This document shows, piece by piece, positions 52,445 to 61,457 of a DNA stretch of 64,000 bases. Below the pieces are notes generated by a model. The model was not told where the DNA came from and searched no databases. It saw only the letters and a list, made by a program, of their open reading frames with translations. Both the position numbers and the translations under genes were made by a program. The first letter of the stretch is position 1, and each line of letters opens with the position of its first letter. This DNA comes from Bacteroidota bacterium (GTDB taxonomy: Bacteria > Bacteroidota > Bacteroidia > Chitinophagales > Chitinophagaceae): assembly GCA_020161535.1 (NCBI GenBank), contig JAIUNW010000001.1, positions 620,001 through 684,000 of the forward strand. Direction: 5' to 3'.

Positions 52445-52660
52445 ATGGCAACTGCAAAAAAAGCCGCTAAAAAAGCTGCTCCTAAGAAAGCCGCTAAGAA
52501 AGCTGTAAAGAAAGCCGCTAAGAAGGCTGCTCCGAAAAAAGCCGCTAAGAAAGCTGTAAAGAAAGTAGCTAAGAAAGCTGCTCCTAAAAAAGCTGCTAAG
52601 AAGGCTGTTAAGAAAGCCGCTAAGAAAGCTGCTCCTAAAAAAGCTGCTAAGAAAGCTTAA
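52445..52660 (+). CDS. Histone H1-like Lys/Ala-rich protein
   Basis: This 71-residue protein consists only of Lys, Ala, Pro and a few Val apart from MATA at the start. After MATA come four near-identical 17-residue units of the form KKAAKKAAPKKAAKKAV, so the DNA is a 51-bp repeat in four copies. The pattern matches the C-terminal tails of histone H1 and bacterial H1-like (Hc1-type) proteins, which bind DNA through lysines. It lies downstream of rpmA with a separate promoter-like TATATTTT box at 52392-52399 and a strong terminator after. Nucleoid binding is likely. Confidence 0.85.
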   Translation: MATAKKAAKKAAPKKAAKKAVKKAAKKAAPKKAAKKAVKKVAKKAAPKKAAKKAVKKAAKKAAPKKAAKKA

Positions 52661-52683
52661 TCATTTACAGAAAATGATAGTAG

Positions 52684-52709
52684 AGCCCCGGTTCATCCGG
52701 GGCTTTTTT
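52684..52709 (+). terminator. Intrinsic terminator after histone-like gene
   Basis: AGCCCCGG and CCGGGGCT form a perfect 8-bp GC-rich stem with a TTCAT loop, followed by five further T. Confidence 0.9.
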
Positions 52710-52725
52710 GTTGCCTACCAATTCT

Positions 52726-52764
52726 ACCCGTCGGGTACTACCCGTCGGGTGCGACCCGACGGGT
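52726..52764. repeat. Three copies of an 11-bp palindrome, 14-bp period
   Basis: ACCCGTCGGGT lies at 52726-52736 and 52740-52750, and its reverse complement ACCCGACGGGT at 52754-52764. The spacers are three bases. GAAAA follows. The same element occurs in four copies at 63915-63967. It lies in the polX promoter region. Confidence 0.85.
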
Positions 52765-52784
52765 GAAAACAGTATCTTGCCCGC

Positions 52785-54461
52785 ATGTTAGACAATTACG
52801 CGATCGCTGACCAGTTTTCACTACTGGCCAAATTGATGGACATCCATGGAGAGAACAGCTTCAAGGCCAAATCCTATGCCTCGGCGGCTTTCAATATCGA
52901 GAAACTACCGGTGCAGTTAAAAGATACGCCTCCCGAAAAGATCGCCGCATTAAAAGGCATCGGCGATAGTACCGCCAAAAAAATCACTGAACTGTTACAA
53001 ACAGGGCGCCTCCAGGTGCTCGACGACCTCATCGCCCAAACACCGCCGGGCATATTGGAAATGATGCAAATCAAAGGACTCGGTCCGAAGAAAATCGCCA
53101 GCATCTGGCAGGACATGGGCATTGAAAGTTTAGGTGAGTTGCTCTATGCCTGCCAAGAAAACCGACTCTTGCTGTACAAAGGTTTCGGCGCCAAAACACA
53201 GGAAAGCGTCAAACAATCCATCCAGTTTTATTTTACCAACAAAGGCCATTTCCTGTATGCAGAAACAGAACCAGTAACCGAAGCACTCACTGATCGTTTG
53301 CAAAAAGCCTTTCCCACTGAAAAAATTTCTGTTACCGGTGAAGCACTTTGGCAAGCCAATATCGTAACCCGCATTGAATTCCTGACTACCATTCCGGTAC
53401 AGGCGCTTGCCGATTTTTTGCGCAAAGATGGCTTCACGATCACCGAACAAAATCCGGATAGCCTCACCGCACAATCAAGCGGACAAGTCAATATTTATTT
53501 TCACCTCTGCCCTGCCGAGCTATTTTATACCAAATTATTTGCCGCCAGTTGCAGCGATGCCTTTCGCAGCGAATTTGAAAAACTGGCCGACCTGAACAAA
53601 CCCTACCCATCTGAAGAAGCCATTTTCGAAGCGGCCGGCATTCACTTTATACCCGCCAACCGCCGCGAGTTGCCTGCGCTAATTGAAAAAGCGCGATGCA
53701 AAGCCCTCGAGCCCGTGATCAGCGTGAATGATATCAAAGGCATCATCCATTCGCACAGCAATTGGAGCGATGGCCTGCATACCCTGGAGCAAATGGCTGC
53801 AGCCTGCATCAGCCAGGGACTTGAATACCTCGTGATCAGCGATCACAGCCGCACGGCTTTTTACGCCAATGGTTTATCGATCGAACGCGTGCTGGAACAA
53901 CACAAACAGATCGATGCCCTTAACCAGCAACTAGCACCGTTCCGCATTTATAAAAGCATTGAAAGCGATATTCTCAACGACGGCAGCCTCGATTATCCCG
54001 ACGAGATCCTGGCGAGCTTCGACCTCGTCATCGCTTCGGTGCATAGCAACCTGAAGATGAACGAAGAAAAAGCGATGGGTCGCTTATTGGCGGCGATTAG
54101 CAATCCTTACACGAGCATCCTCGGGCACATGACGGGCCGATTGCTATTGAGCAGACCAGGTTATCCCATCAATCACCAGGAGATCATTGATGCCTGCGTA
54201 GAGAACGATGTGGTCATAGAAATCAATGCGCATCCGCGCCGACTAGACATCGATTGGACCTGGATTCCCTATGCCATGGAAAAAGGTTGCCTGCTGTCGA
54301 TCGATCCTGATGCGCACGAGGTGGATGGATTTAAAGACCTGCGTTATGGGGTGATCAGTGCGCAGAAAGGCGGACTCACCTCGGCCGCCAACCTGAGCAG
54401 TTTCACCCGCAGCGAATTGGAACAGTTCATCCTTCGCCAGCACGAAAAAAGAATCAGCTAA
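52785..54461 (+). CDS. polX: PolX-family DNA polymerase/PHP protein
   Basis: This 558-residue protein has an N-terminal helix-hairpin-helix region (KGIGDSTAKKI, KGLGPKKIASI), a central polymerase beta-like domain and a C-terminal PHP phosphoesterase domain. The PHP metal motifs are intact: IIHSHSNWSDG, ISDHSRT, SIESDIL, ASVHSNL, GHMTGR, INAHP and DPDAH. The polymerase site looks lost: the usual GSxRR nucleotide loop and DxD metal residues are replaced by VTGEALWQANIVTRIEFL. It may therefore work as a 3'-5' exonuclease or AP-site nuclease in base-excision repair rather than a polymerase. Confidence 0.88.
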   Translation: MLDNYAIADQFSLLAKLMDIHGENSFKAKSYASAAFNIEKLPVQLKDTPPEKIAALKGIGDSTAKKITELLQTGRLQVLDDLIAQTPPGILEMMQIKGLGPKKIASIWQDMGIESLGELLYACQENRLLLYKGFGAKTQESVKQSIQFYFTNKGHFLYAETEPVTEALTDRLQKAFPTEKISVTGEALWQANIVTRIEFLTTIPVQALADFLRKDGFTITEQNPDSLTAQSSGQVNIYFHLCPAELFYTKLFAASCSDAFRSEFEKLADLNKPYPSEEAIFEAAGIHFIPANRRELPALIEKARCKALEPVISVNDIKGIIHSHSNWSDGLHTLEQMAAACISQGLEYLVISDHSRTAFYANGLSIERVLEQHKQIDALNQQLAPFRIYKSIESDILNDGSLDYPDEILASFDLVIASVHSNLKMNEEKAMGRLLAAISNPYTSILGHMTGRLLLSRPGYPINHQEIIDACVENDVVIEINAHPRRLDIDWTWIPYAMEKGCLLSIDPDAHEVDGFKDLRYGVISAQKGGLTSAANLSSFTRSELEQFILRQHEKRIS

Positions 54462-54473
54462 TAAAAAAAAGTA

Positions 54474-57400
54474 TCAGCTAACCGGCTCTTCCGTAACCAG
54501 CGGTAACTCCACGTAAAAGGTCGTGCCTTCGCCATCGGCCGTTTCAAACCAGATGGCACCGCGCGCCTGCTCTACAATGCCCTTGCTCATGGCCAGGCCG
54601 AGGCCGGTGCCCGAAGTCTTGGTAGTGAAATTAGGCGTGAAGATTTTCGAGCGCATATCTGCAGGAATACCATTGCCATTGTCGGTAACACTGATCACCA
54701 CTTTATTGTCGCTTATTTCTTCCACCAATCGCACCATGCGATACCCGTCGGGATCAGTTGCTTCTACTGCATTTTTCAAAAGGTTGGTGAAGAGCCGGTT
54801 CATCTGGGTACGGTCGGCCGCCACCATAATTGGCTGGTGTACCGGTATCCAGTCAAATTGCACTTCTTCACCCGATTGATACAAATGCGACAGCGAATAC
54901 AATATATCATGCAGGTCAAATACTTCCACATTCGCATTGTTGATATTGGCGAACTGAGAAAATTCACTGGCAATATGCGACAGGTGATCGATCTGCTCCA
55001 CCAGGGTATTGGCCACATTTGAGGTCAGTTGTTTTACATCGGCGGTATTGTTGTTGATGGCTTTTTGCAGGTATTGAATGCTCAGCTTCATGGGCGTAAG
55101 CGGGTTCTTGATTTCGTGCGCCACCTGCCGGGCCATTTCCCGCCAGGCTCCTTCCCTTTCGCTCTTCGCCAATGCCGCCGCACTTTCTTCCAGCTTCAAC
55201 ACCATCTTATTGTATTCCGTTACCAACTCGCCAATCTCATCTTCGCGGTGCCATTCAATGGCATCGTTGTGTTGCCCCAGGCTCACGGCCCGCATCTTGG
55301 CGCTGATCAAAGAAAACGAAGACGTGATTCGGTTGGTGATGAAAAGCGCCACTACCCCGGCAAACAAAAAGATGAACGCGTTCAGGTTAATGATGGTCAC
55401 CAAAAAATTCGAGATCTCCTTTTTCAACTCTTCCTGCGAATCGAACGATGGCATATTCAGGTAGGCATAGGCATTGCCTTTGTCGTCGCGCACGGGCGAA
55501 TAAATACTCTGGTAGGTCACACCCGCCATCTTTTCTTCGGTGATAACTTGTACCAGTTTTTGTTTGTTCAATTTATAATACGCGATGGGATTCATGCGGG
55601 CGCTCAATATGCCCTTGTCATAAATAAAGGGATTGCTCGACAATCGCAGCACCCCGCGCAGGTCATAAATATTGATATCCGTGCCATGTATCTCCGACAT
55701 TTCCTCCACCAATTGTTCCAGGGCCAGGTTATTGCCTTGTGCATACAACTGAATCATCCATTCCAGAAAATCTTCGCTGTCAATGCGGCTCTGCACTTCA
55801 TTGGTCATGATCTGGATCGCCTTGCTCAGTTGGTCTTGCTTATTGTTATTGTACCGATTGATGAAGAAAAAGATGGTGGCCGCTCCAATTACCAGAAAAG
55901 AAAACAGGCTGATGAAAATGATGGTTCCGTGCACCTGGGTACGCAGGTTCATCTGCAGTTCCTTGCGTATCAAACTGAGCCGAAGGCGTGAACGAATCAG
56001 CATAGAAGTGAGCCGGAACAGGCCCAACAAAACCAGGAAGGTGGTAAATAAATACGCGACCAGGGTCATTGATTCGAGCCAGAGATTATCTCTTCGCGCA
56101 ATCACCACTACCTTGTTGTTATCACGGTACCACAATTCGTCGTACCCGTTGTTCTCACGGGTAGTATAGGTATTCTTCGGTACCTGGTTTACATTGAGCC
56201 GGGTGGGAAAAGCATAGTCGTTGTAGTAATCGACCAGTTCACGGTTATTGTAAATCGCATAACTGTAAATAGGCCGGTAGTCGTCGGGCAGGTAATCTTT
56301 TCGCGCGCGGAAAAGTTCCGGCACCAGTGCATCGCTCTTGTATTTCTTCGGTTCGCTGAGAATAAACATATACCCCACGGGATGGCCCATCGAATCGGTT
56401 ACCATCTTCCGGGAGATATAGGAAAACTGGTCGAACGACTTTTCAAAATACCGCATATCAGCCAGGTTGGTAGGCTTGCCCTCAATGCGAAAAATGGTAT
56501 TGAGGGTATCGTAGCCCACCGGTTCATCATTGAAAAGCGGCTTCTCCTGTTCATCAAAAGTATAAATCCGGGTATCGTATTTGTTGAGATAGGGACTGAA
56601 ATTTTTATTAATCAAACTGTCTTTCAAATACCGGTTCTCTGAATGAATGCGAAAGCGATTGAAATTGGCCAGCAGGAAATCATTGTCGAAATAAGTCAGT
56701 GCAATGCTCAACAGTCGCTCGCTGGTGGGATCGGCCTGCTGTGATAATTTCTCGGCCGTACCGCGCCGCTTTTCCAGTTCAATGCGGTTGTTCTCGTTGA
56801 TGATAATAAGTGAAATCGATACCGAGTACAAAAAGATCCAGAGCAACAAAACAGAGATCGACCATCGAAAGGTACTGGTGCTAATTTGCGGCTGTCGCAT
56901 TAACCACACGTATCCAATCAGCCAGGCGAGAACATAAATATTCAGTTCAACCAGGCTATTGGTTTTGATAAACGTTATCGACAGCAACCCAAATAAAGCC
57001 AGGGCGGCGTAAAAGAGATAGGGCTTTTCCAACAACAGGGGCCGCACCAACCGCATCAAGATACTGGTGGTCAAGAAAAAGCTCAGGGCGATGACGGCCA
57101 ACAACACGAAACCGATGATACTGTACCAGTTCAGGCTGAAAATATTGGTAACATTAAAGGAGATCTGCGCATCGGAAATCAGGCTCTGCACCACGCCCGC
57201 GAACAGAAAAGTAATTAGTATCAATAGCGCTGAAATCAGTGCCACTACCGGCCAGTGCAGCCAGGTTCCCCGCAGGCGATTCAATTTGACAGAAGCTCCT
57301 TTGCGATAGAAAAAAAGCAATAACCAACAAAACAAAAAAGCATTGATGACGAGGTCGCCCAAGGAAGGCAGAAACGCATTCGAACTGTAGATGGAAGGAT

Positions 57401-58238
57401 CAAACAGGTCGTAGGCTTTCCACAACATATGGTCCTTCCACAAATAAGTGGCGCCTCGCGTCAGCACCACCACGGCCGTTAAAAACAGCATGCCCCATTT
57501 GAATCCGAATTGTTCGCCGATGGCGGTAGCGATATTGTGCACGATGATCATCAGCAGCACAATGGCCATCAACTCCAGCAAGAGCGACCATTCATTTACG
57601 TTTCTGACGGCGGTCGACTGCTTTTGGTCGAGGTAAAACAGTGCCTGCCCGTTTTCACATCGAACGGGATAGGATGTTTCTGTTTCGCGCAGGTTCACAT
57701 TGTTTTCGGCCTGCGGAAAACCGACAAATTCTTTCTCGAGACTACTGGTCTGGATAAAATATTCTGTGCGAATGGGCAACAGCGCGATGGTCAACAAAGA
57801 ATCGCGGGCAAGCGGCACCATTTTGCGGATGTATTCATATTGCCCGTTTCGCAACTTTACCAGTCGATGGTTGTCGTGCGCATAAATGACTTCGGCATCG
57901 GGTTCAGCCTGCTGGTTGCTCCAGAAATGCAGGTTCCAGGTATTGTGATCGGCTGTTTTATACACGAAAAAACCAAACTCTTCTTTAACGAGGTTGTTCA
58001 GTTGCTGCGTGCTAACACTGCCCTCAGCCAACACTTTTAACTGAACAGTATCGGCCATCAGGGCTTCAATGCGTTGCTCTTGTTTGCGCAAACGGCTTTC
58101 CATTGCCGAACGCAGGTAGCTCACACTGGTGGCGCCTGAATAATAATTGTTGATGATAAAAGCGATGGTGAACAGCCAGGCGGCAGCCAGGAAGAAATAG
58201 GCGTTTCTGTTGAGTAGCAACAAAAGGAATTTTCTCAA
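54474..58238 (-). CDS. Very large NtrY-like sensor histidine kinase
   Basis: This 1254-residue membrane kinase begins at TTG 58238, and that codon overlaps the mazG stop (TTGA). After one N-terminal helix comes an extracytoplasmic domain, then about eight helices at 226-475, another outside region, further helices near 740, 800 and 940-960, a HAMP domain, and the phosphoacceptor His1041 in RQVAHEIKNPLTPMKLS. The ATPase motifs are NLLKNAVEATD, DNGNGIP and GTGLGLAMSKG. HEIKNPLTPMKLS is the NtrY-type H-box. No response regulator is adjacent. The signal is unknown. Confidence 0.88.
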   Translation of the reverse strand: MRKFLLLLLNRNAYFFLAAAWLFTIAFIINNYYSGATSVSYLRSAMESRLRKQEQRIEALMADTVQLKVLAEGSVSTQQLNNLVKEEFGFFVYKTADHNTWNLHFWSNQQAEPDAEVIYAHDNHRLVKLRNGQYEYIRKMVPLARDSLLTIALLPIRTEYFIQTSSLEKEFVGFPQAENNVNLRETETSYPVRCENGQALFYLDQKQSTAVRNVNEWSLLLELMAIVLLMIIVHNIATAIGEQFGFKWGMLFLTAVVVLTRGATYLWKDHMLWKAYDLFDPSIYSSNAFLPSLGDLVINAFLFCWLLLFFYRKGASVKLNRLRGTWLHWPVVALISALLILITFLFAGVVQSLISDAQISFNVTNIFSLNWYSIIGFVLLAVIALSFFLTTSILMRLVRPLLLEKPYLFYAALALFGLLSITFIKTNSLVELNIYVLAWLIGYVWLMRQPQISTSTFRWSISVLLLWIFLYSVSISLIIINENNRIELEKRRGTAEKLSQQADPTSERLLSIALTYFDNDFLLANFNRFRIHSENRYLKDSLINKNFSPYLNKYDTRIYTFDEQEKPLFNDEPVGYDTLNTIFRIEGKPTNLADMRYFEKSFDQFSYISRKMVTDSMGHPVGYMFILSEPKKYKSDALVPELFRARKDYLPDDYRPIYSYAIYNNRELVDYYNDYAFPTRLNVNQVPKNTYTTRENNGYDELWYRDNNKVVVIARRDNLWLESMTLVAYLFTTFLVLLGLFRLTSMLIRSRLRLSLIRKELQMNLRTQVHGTIIFISLFSFLVIGAATIFFFINRYNNNKQDQLSKAIQIMTNEVQSRIDSEDFLEWMIQLYAQGNNLALEQLVEEMSEIHGTDINIYDLRGVLRLSSNPFIYDKGILSARMNPIAYYKLNKQKLVQVITEEKMAGVTYQSIYSPVRDDKGNAYAYLNMPSFDSQEELKKEISNFLVTIINLNAFIFLFAGVVALFITNRITSSFSLISAKMRAVSLGQHNDAIEWHREDEIGELVTEYNKMVLKLEESAAALAKSEREGAWREMARQVAHEIKNPLTPMKLSIQYLQKAINNNTADVKQLTSNVANTLVEQIDHLSHIASEFSQFANINNANVEVFDLHDILYSLSHLYQSGEEVQFDWIPVHQPIMVAADRTQMNRLFTNLLKNAVEATDPDGYRMVRLVEEISDNKVVISVTDNGNGIPADMRSKIFTPNFTTKTSGTGLGLAMSKGIVEQARGAIWFETADGEGTTFYVELPLVTEEPVS

Positions 58239-59011
58239 GACTGTTTCTTTTCTGCTTTAATTTCATTCCAAAGGGCATCCATTTCTTCGAGCGACATATG
58301 CTGTAACATCAGCCCTTTGGCGACCGCCCTTGCCTCCATATTGGTAAAGCGGTAAATGAATTTCTTATTGGTTTGCTCCAGTGCATGTTCGGCATCCACC
58401 TGCAAAAACCGTGCATAATTGACCAGCGAAAAGAATAGATCGCCCAACTCTTCTTCCTGGTGCGCTTGATCGCCCGAAGCAACGGCTTCCTGCAATTCAT
58501 GCATCTCCTCTTCCACTTTTTCCCAAACCTGTTCGCGGTTGTCCCACTCAAAACCCACTTGTTTGGCTTTCTCCTGCAATCGCATGGCTTTCACCATGGC
58601 CGGCAGCGCCTTGGGCACTCCACTTAATACCGAAGTTTTCCCTTCTTTGAGCTTCAATTGTTCCCAATTCTTTTTTACTTCATCGGCGCCGGAAAGCTTT
58701 AAGTCGCCATAGATATGCGGATGTCGCCGGATGAGTTTGGCATTGATGCCCTCTAATACCTCGGCCAGCGAAAACTGCTTCTGTTCGCTGCCAATTTTGG
58801 CATAAAAGACCAGGTGCAAAAACAAATCGCCCAGCTCTTCTTCCATGCCTTTCCAGTTTTCTTCGGAGATGGCATCGGCCAGTTCGTATAATTCTTCAAT
58901 GGTTTGCTGGCGCAGGCTATGGATGGTTTGCTTTTTATCCCAGGGACATTTCATCCGCAGGTCATCCATAATCGTCACTAGTTTATCGAACGCTTCGGTA
59001 TAATCTGACAT
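58235..59011 (-). CDS. mazG: Nucleoside triphosphate pyrophosphohydrolase
   Basis: This 258-residue protein has two MazG domains. The first carries CPWDKKQTIHSLRQQTIEE and EEELGDLFLHLVFYAKI; the second EVWEKVEEEMHELQE-like sequence and EEELGDLFFSLVNYARF, with the EExxE and EELGD metal sites. It hydrolyses abnormal or signal NTPs to NMP and pyrophosphate in the cytoplasm. Its stop overlaps the start of the histidine kinase gene, so the pair is translationally coupled. Confidence 0.93.
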   Translation of the reverse strand: MSDYTEAFDKLVTIMDDLRMKCPWDKKQTIHSLRQQTIEELYELADAISEENWKGMEEELGDLFLHLVFYAKIGSEQKQFSLAEVLEGINAKLIRRHPHIYGDLKLSGADEVKKNWEQLKLKEGKTSVLSGVPKALPAMVKAMRLQEKAKQVGFEWDNREQVWEKVEEEMHELQEAVASGDQAHQEEELGDLFFSLVNYARFLQVDAEHALEQTNKKFIYRFTNMEARAVAKGLMLQHMSLEEMDALWNEIKAEKKQS

Positions 59012-59137
59012 AGGTTTCTCAGTTAACAGGCCATTGGCCGCATACTATAGGTTCTGTGCTGCCAAGGAGGCAATCTTTTCCTTTTCTTTGTGGAGAATCT
59101 GACAATTCTCAGCGTTTACTTAATTGAATAAAATTAG

Positions 59138-59965
59138 ATGAAAAATATCCTATTTGGCTTATTTCTGCTGATCAGCTTTCCGGTATGCAGCCAGTATTAT
59201 TACAAAGACCTGGTATCGACCCGGCAAACAGCCCAACAATTTAGTTTGCTGAAGAAAGCCGGCGTGAAAAAACTGGTGTTGCACAGCACCGATGGCAGTT
59301 CGGGCGAAGCAGCCGGTTTCGATATTGAGCAGGTGCTTGACGCGAGTCGCAATACACTAACCACCATTACCAAAACACCTGATTTGGGCAATAGTTATTT
59401 GGTAGCCACTTATAATGCTGCGGACCAATTGGTCAGCACCACCGACAGTGCTGAAAACGCCATTAATGTGACCAATTTCAGTTATGATGCGGCTGGCAGA
59501 ATCCTTGCGATCAACAGCAGCAGCCGCTCAGACAATATTGCCAATACCGAATCACATCTTTATACTTATAATGAGCAGGGCCAGCCCATTAGCCTGCTGC
59601 GCATCCGCAATGGAAAAGACAGCAGCCAGGTGCAATTTCTGCCCGATGAAAATGGCCGGGTGGGCGAAGAAAAAACCATCAAATCTACCCTGCCTACGCC
59701 GTCGTATTATTATTACCACGACGCCAATGGCAAGCTGACCGATATTGTACGATTCAATGTGCGCGCCGCCCGGATGTTGCCCGATTATATATTCGAATAC
59801 AATGCCGAAGGGCAATTGAAGAAAACCACCATTGTGCCGGAAGGCAGCAATGAATACCAGGTTTGGTATTACCAGTATTCGCCCGATGGACTCCGAAAAA
59901 TGGATTTGGTGTACAACAAAAAGCAGCAGTTGATGGGCAAGGTTGAATATGAATACAGCCGATAG
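59138..59965 (+). CDS. Exported protein with YD/RHS-like repeats
   Basis: This 275-residue protein has a signal peptide ending near PVCSQ. The body is made of short beta-hairpin units with YDAAGRILAI, YNEQGQPISL, DENGRVGEE, HDANGKLTDI, YNAEGQLKKT and YSPDGLRKMD, the pattern of YD/RHS-type repeats or lipoprotein beta-helices. No toxin domain follows. It is short compared with RHS proteins and is probably a periplasmic or surface beta-structure. The function is unknown. A Gfo/Idh/MocA gene follows on the same strand. Confidence 0.68.
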   Translation: MKNILFGLFLLISFPVCSQYYYKDLVSTRQTAQQFSLLKKAGVKKLVLHSTDGSSGEAAGFDIEQVLDASRNTLTTITKTPDLGNSYLVATYNAADQLVSTTDSAENAINVTNFSYDAAGRILAINSSSRSDNIANTESHLYTYNEQGQPISLLRIRNGKDSSQVQFLPDENGRVGEEKTIKSTLPTPSYYYYHDANGKLTDIVRFNVRAARMLPDYIFEYNAEGQLKKTTIVPEGSNEYQVWYYQYSPDGLRKMDLVYNKKQQLMGKVEYEYSR

Positions 59966-60004
59966 TCGCCCGATTTGGAATATCTTTCGACGTAAATAGT
60001 CTGT

Positions 60005-61078
60005 ATGCGAAGGATATTGATAATTTTTACTTTTTGGTTACTGGCGCTGCCCACCACAGCGCAAAATCTACTGCATGTTGTGGTAGCCGGGTTATCGCAC
60101 GACCATGCACACATGATCATGGGCCAGTGGAAACGAGGTGAAGTGATACTGGCTGGCATTGTTGAAAAAGACACCGCCCTCATCGCTCGCTATAAGAAAG
60201 CCTATGCCCTGCCTGATACGATTTTCTTTACTGATCTTGCCAGCACCATCGACCGGAAAAAGCCCGATGCAGTATTGGCGTACAATGCCATTGTTGAACA
60301 TTTGGGTGTGGTGGAAATTTGTGCGCCGCGCAAAACGCCGGTGATGGTGGAGAAGCCCCTGGCCACGACGGTGAAAGACGCCAACAGGATTGCTGCTTTG
60401 AGCAAACAGTACAATACACCCGTGCTGACGAATTATGAAACCACCTGGTATGCGAGTAACCAGCAGGTATATACGATGGTACACCAGGAAAAGGCCATTG
60501 GTGCCATACGGAAAATGGTGGTGCACGATGGCCACCAGGGGCCAAAAGAAATTGGTTGCAGCAAAGAATTTCTGCAATGGCTGACCGACCCTTTGGGAAA
60601 CGGTGGTGGTGCATCGCGCGATTTTGGTTGTTATGGCGCCAACCTGATGACCTGGTTGATGCAGGGGCAGGCGCCGGTTGCTATAACGGCCACCATTAAA
60701 CGAATTAAACCCGATGTGTATCCGAAAGTGGACGACGATGCCGTAATTGTATTGGAGTATCCAGAAGCAATCGGCATCATTGAAGCGAGTTGGAACTGGC
60801 CTTTTTCGATCAAAGACCTGGAAGTTTTTGGCGTGAGCGGCTACCTGCAGGCGCAGGATGGTACGCATATACGACGCCGGGAGAAAGCCGGCTATGAGCA
60901 ATTGACGCCCACAACGCCCGCTTACACCGATAACCTATTGTACCTGCGCGACTACCTGGCTGGGAAACTTGGCAGGCCCAATGACTTGAGTTCTTTGGAG
61001 AATAACCTGTTGGTGGTTAGAATTTTGGAAGCGGCCAGTGAATCGGCCCGAACCGGGAAAAGGGTGCTGTTGAAATAA
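60005..61078 (+). CDS. Gfo/Idh/MocA family oxidoreductase, exported
   Basis: This 357-residue NAD(P)-dependent oxidoreductase begins with a probable signal peptide (FTFWLLALPTTAQ). The Rossmann motif is unusual (VVVAGLSHDHAHMI in place of GxGxxG), CAPRKTPVMVEKPLATT holds the family lysine, and GGGASRDFGCYGANLMTWL is the substrate domain. Exported members are common in Bacteroidota, often with tightly bound cofactor and glycosidase-like activity. This one lies after an unknown exported protein. The substrate is unknown. Confidence 0.82.
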   Translation: MRRILIIFTFWLLALPTTAQNLLHVVVAGLSHDHAHMIMGQWKRGEVILAGIVEKDTALIARYKKAYALPDTIFFTDLASTIDRKKPDAVLAYNAIVEHLGVVEICAPRKTPVMVEKPLATTVKDANRIAALSKQYNTPVLTNYETTWYASNQQVYTMVHQEKAIGAIRKMVVHDGHQGPKEIGCSKEFLQWLTDPLGNGGGASRDFGCYGANLMTWLMQGQAPVAITATIKRIKPDVYPKVDDDAVIVLEYPEAIGIIEASWNWPFSIKDLEVFGVSGYLQAQDGTHIRRREKAGYEQLTPTTPAYTDNLLYLRDYLAGKLGRPNDLSSLENNLLVVRILEAASESARTGKRVLLK

Positions 61079-61104
61079 ATAAAAAGCCGACTGTAGCAGT
61101 CGGC
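61075..61104 (-). terminator. Terminator after tRNA-Leu
   Basis: On the minus strand GCCGACTG / CAGTCGGC with a three-base loop is followed by TTTTTATTTATT. It begins two bases after the tRNA CCA end and overlaps the end of the convergent oxidoreductase gene. Confidence 0.85.
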
Positions 61105-61105
61105 C

Positions 61106-61195
61106 TGGTGCCCGGGACGGGAATCGAACCCGTACTCGCTTTTTCGGCGAACAGGATTTTAAGTCCTGCGTGTCTACCAGTTCCACCACCCGGGC
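61106..61195 (-). tRNA. tRNA-Leu (anticodon TAA)
   Basis: The 90-nt cloverleaf has acceptor arms GCCCGGG/CCCGGGC, a long variable arm (class II) and the T-arm TTCGATTCC. The anticodon loop CTTAAAA reads TAA at positions 34-36. CCA is encoded. It reads UUA and UUG leucine codons. Confidence 0.95.
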
Positions 61196-61256
61196 AGGTG
61201 GTTCGTGAATTTGCCGCATCCACTGTTCATATACCGCACTCGCCGTTCAAATATCC

Positions 61257-61292
61257 GGCAAAAAAAAATTCCAAACGAACTGTTTGGAATTT
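61257..61292 (-). terminator. Terminator between the two tRNAs
   Basis: On the minus strand ATTCCAAAC / GTTTGGAAT with a five-base loop is followed by eight or more T. It lies just after tRNA-Gly, so the two tRNAs are separate units. Confidence 0.85.
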
Positions 61293-61301
61293 TTCGAAGT
61301 G

Positions 61302-61375
<74 letters not shown>

Positions 61376-61457
61376 TATCCCTAAAGAGCTGTTTTTCAAT
61401 TGGGAAGGCAAAGATAAGGACTATCATTTCTCTGCCAAATTTTTAAGCAGTTTTTTC

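Noticed and set aside
55029..55991. 320-codon plus-strand open frame
   Set aside because: It is wholly antisense to the histidine kinase HAMP and kinase region, has poor composition and no motif.
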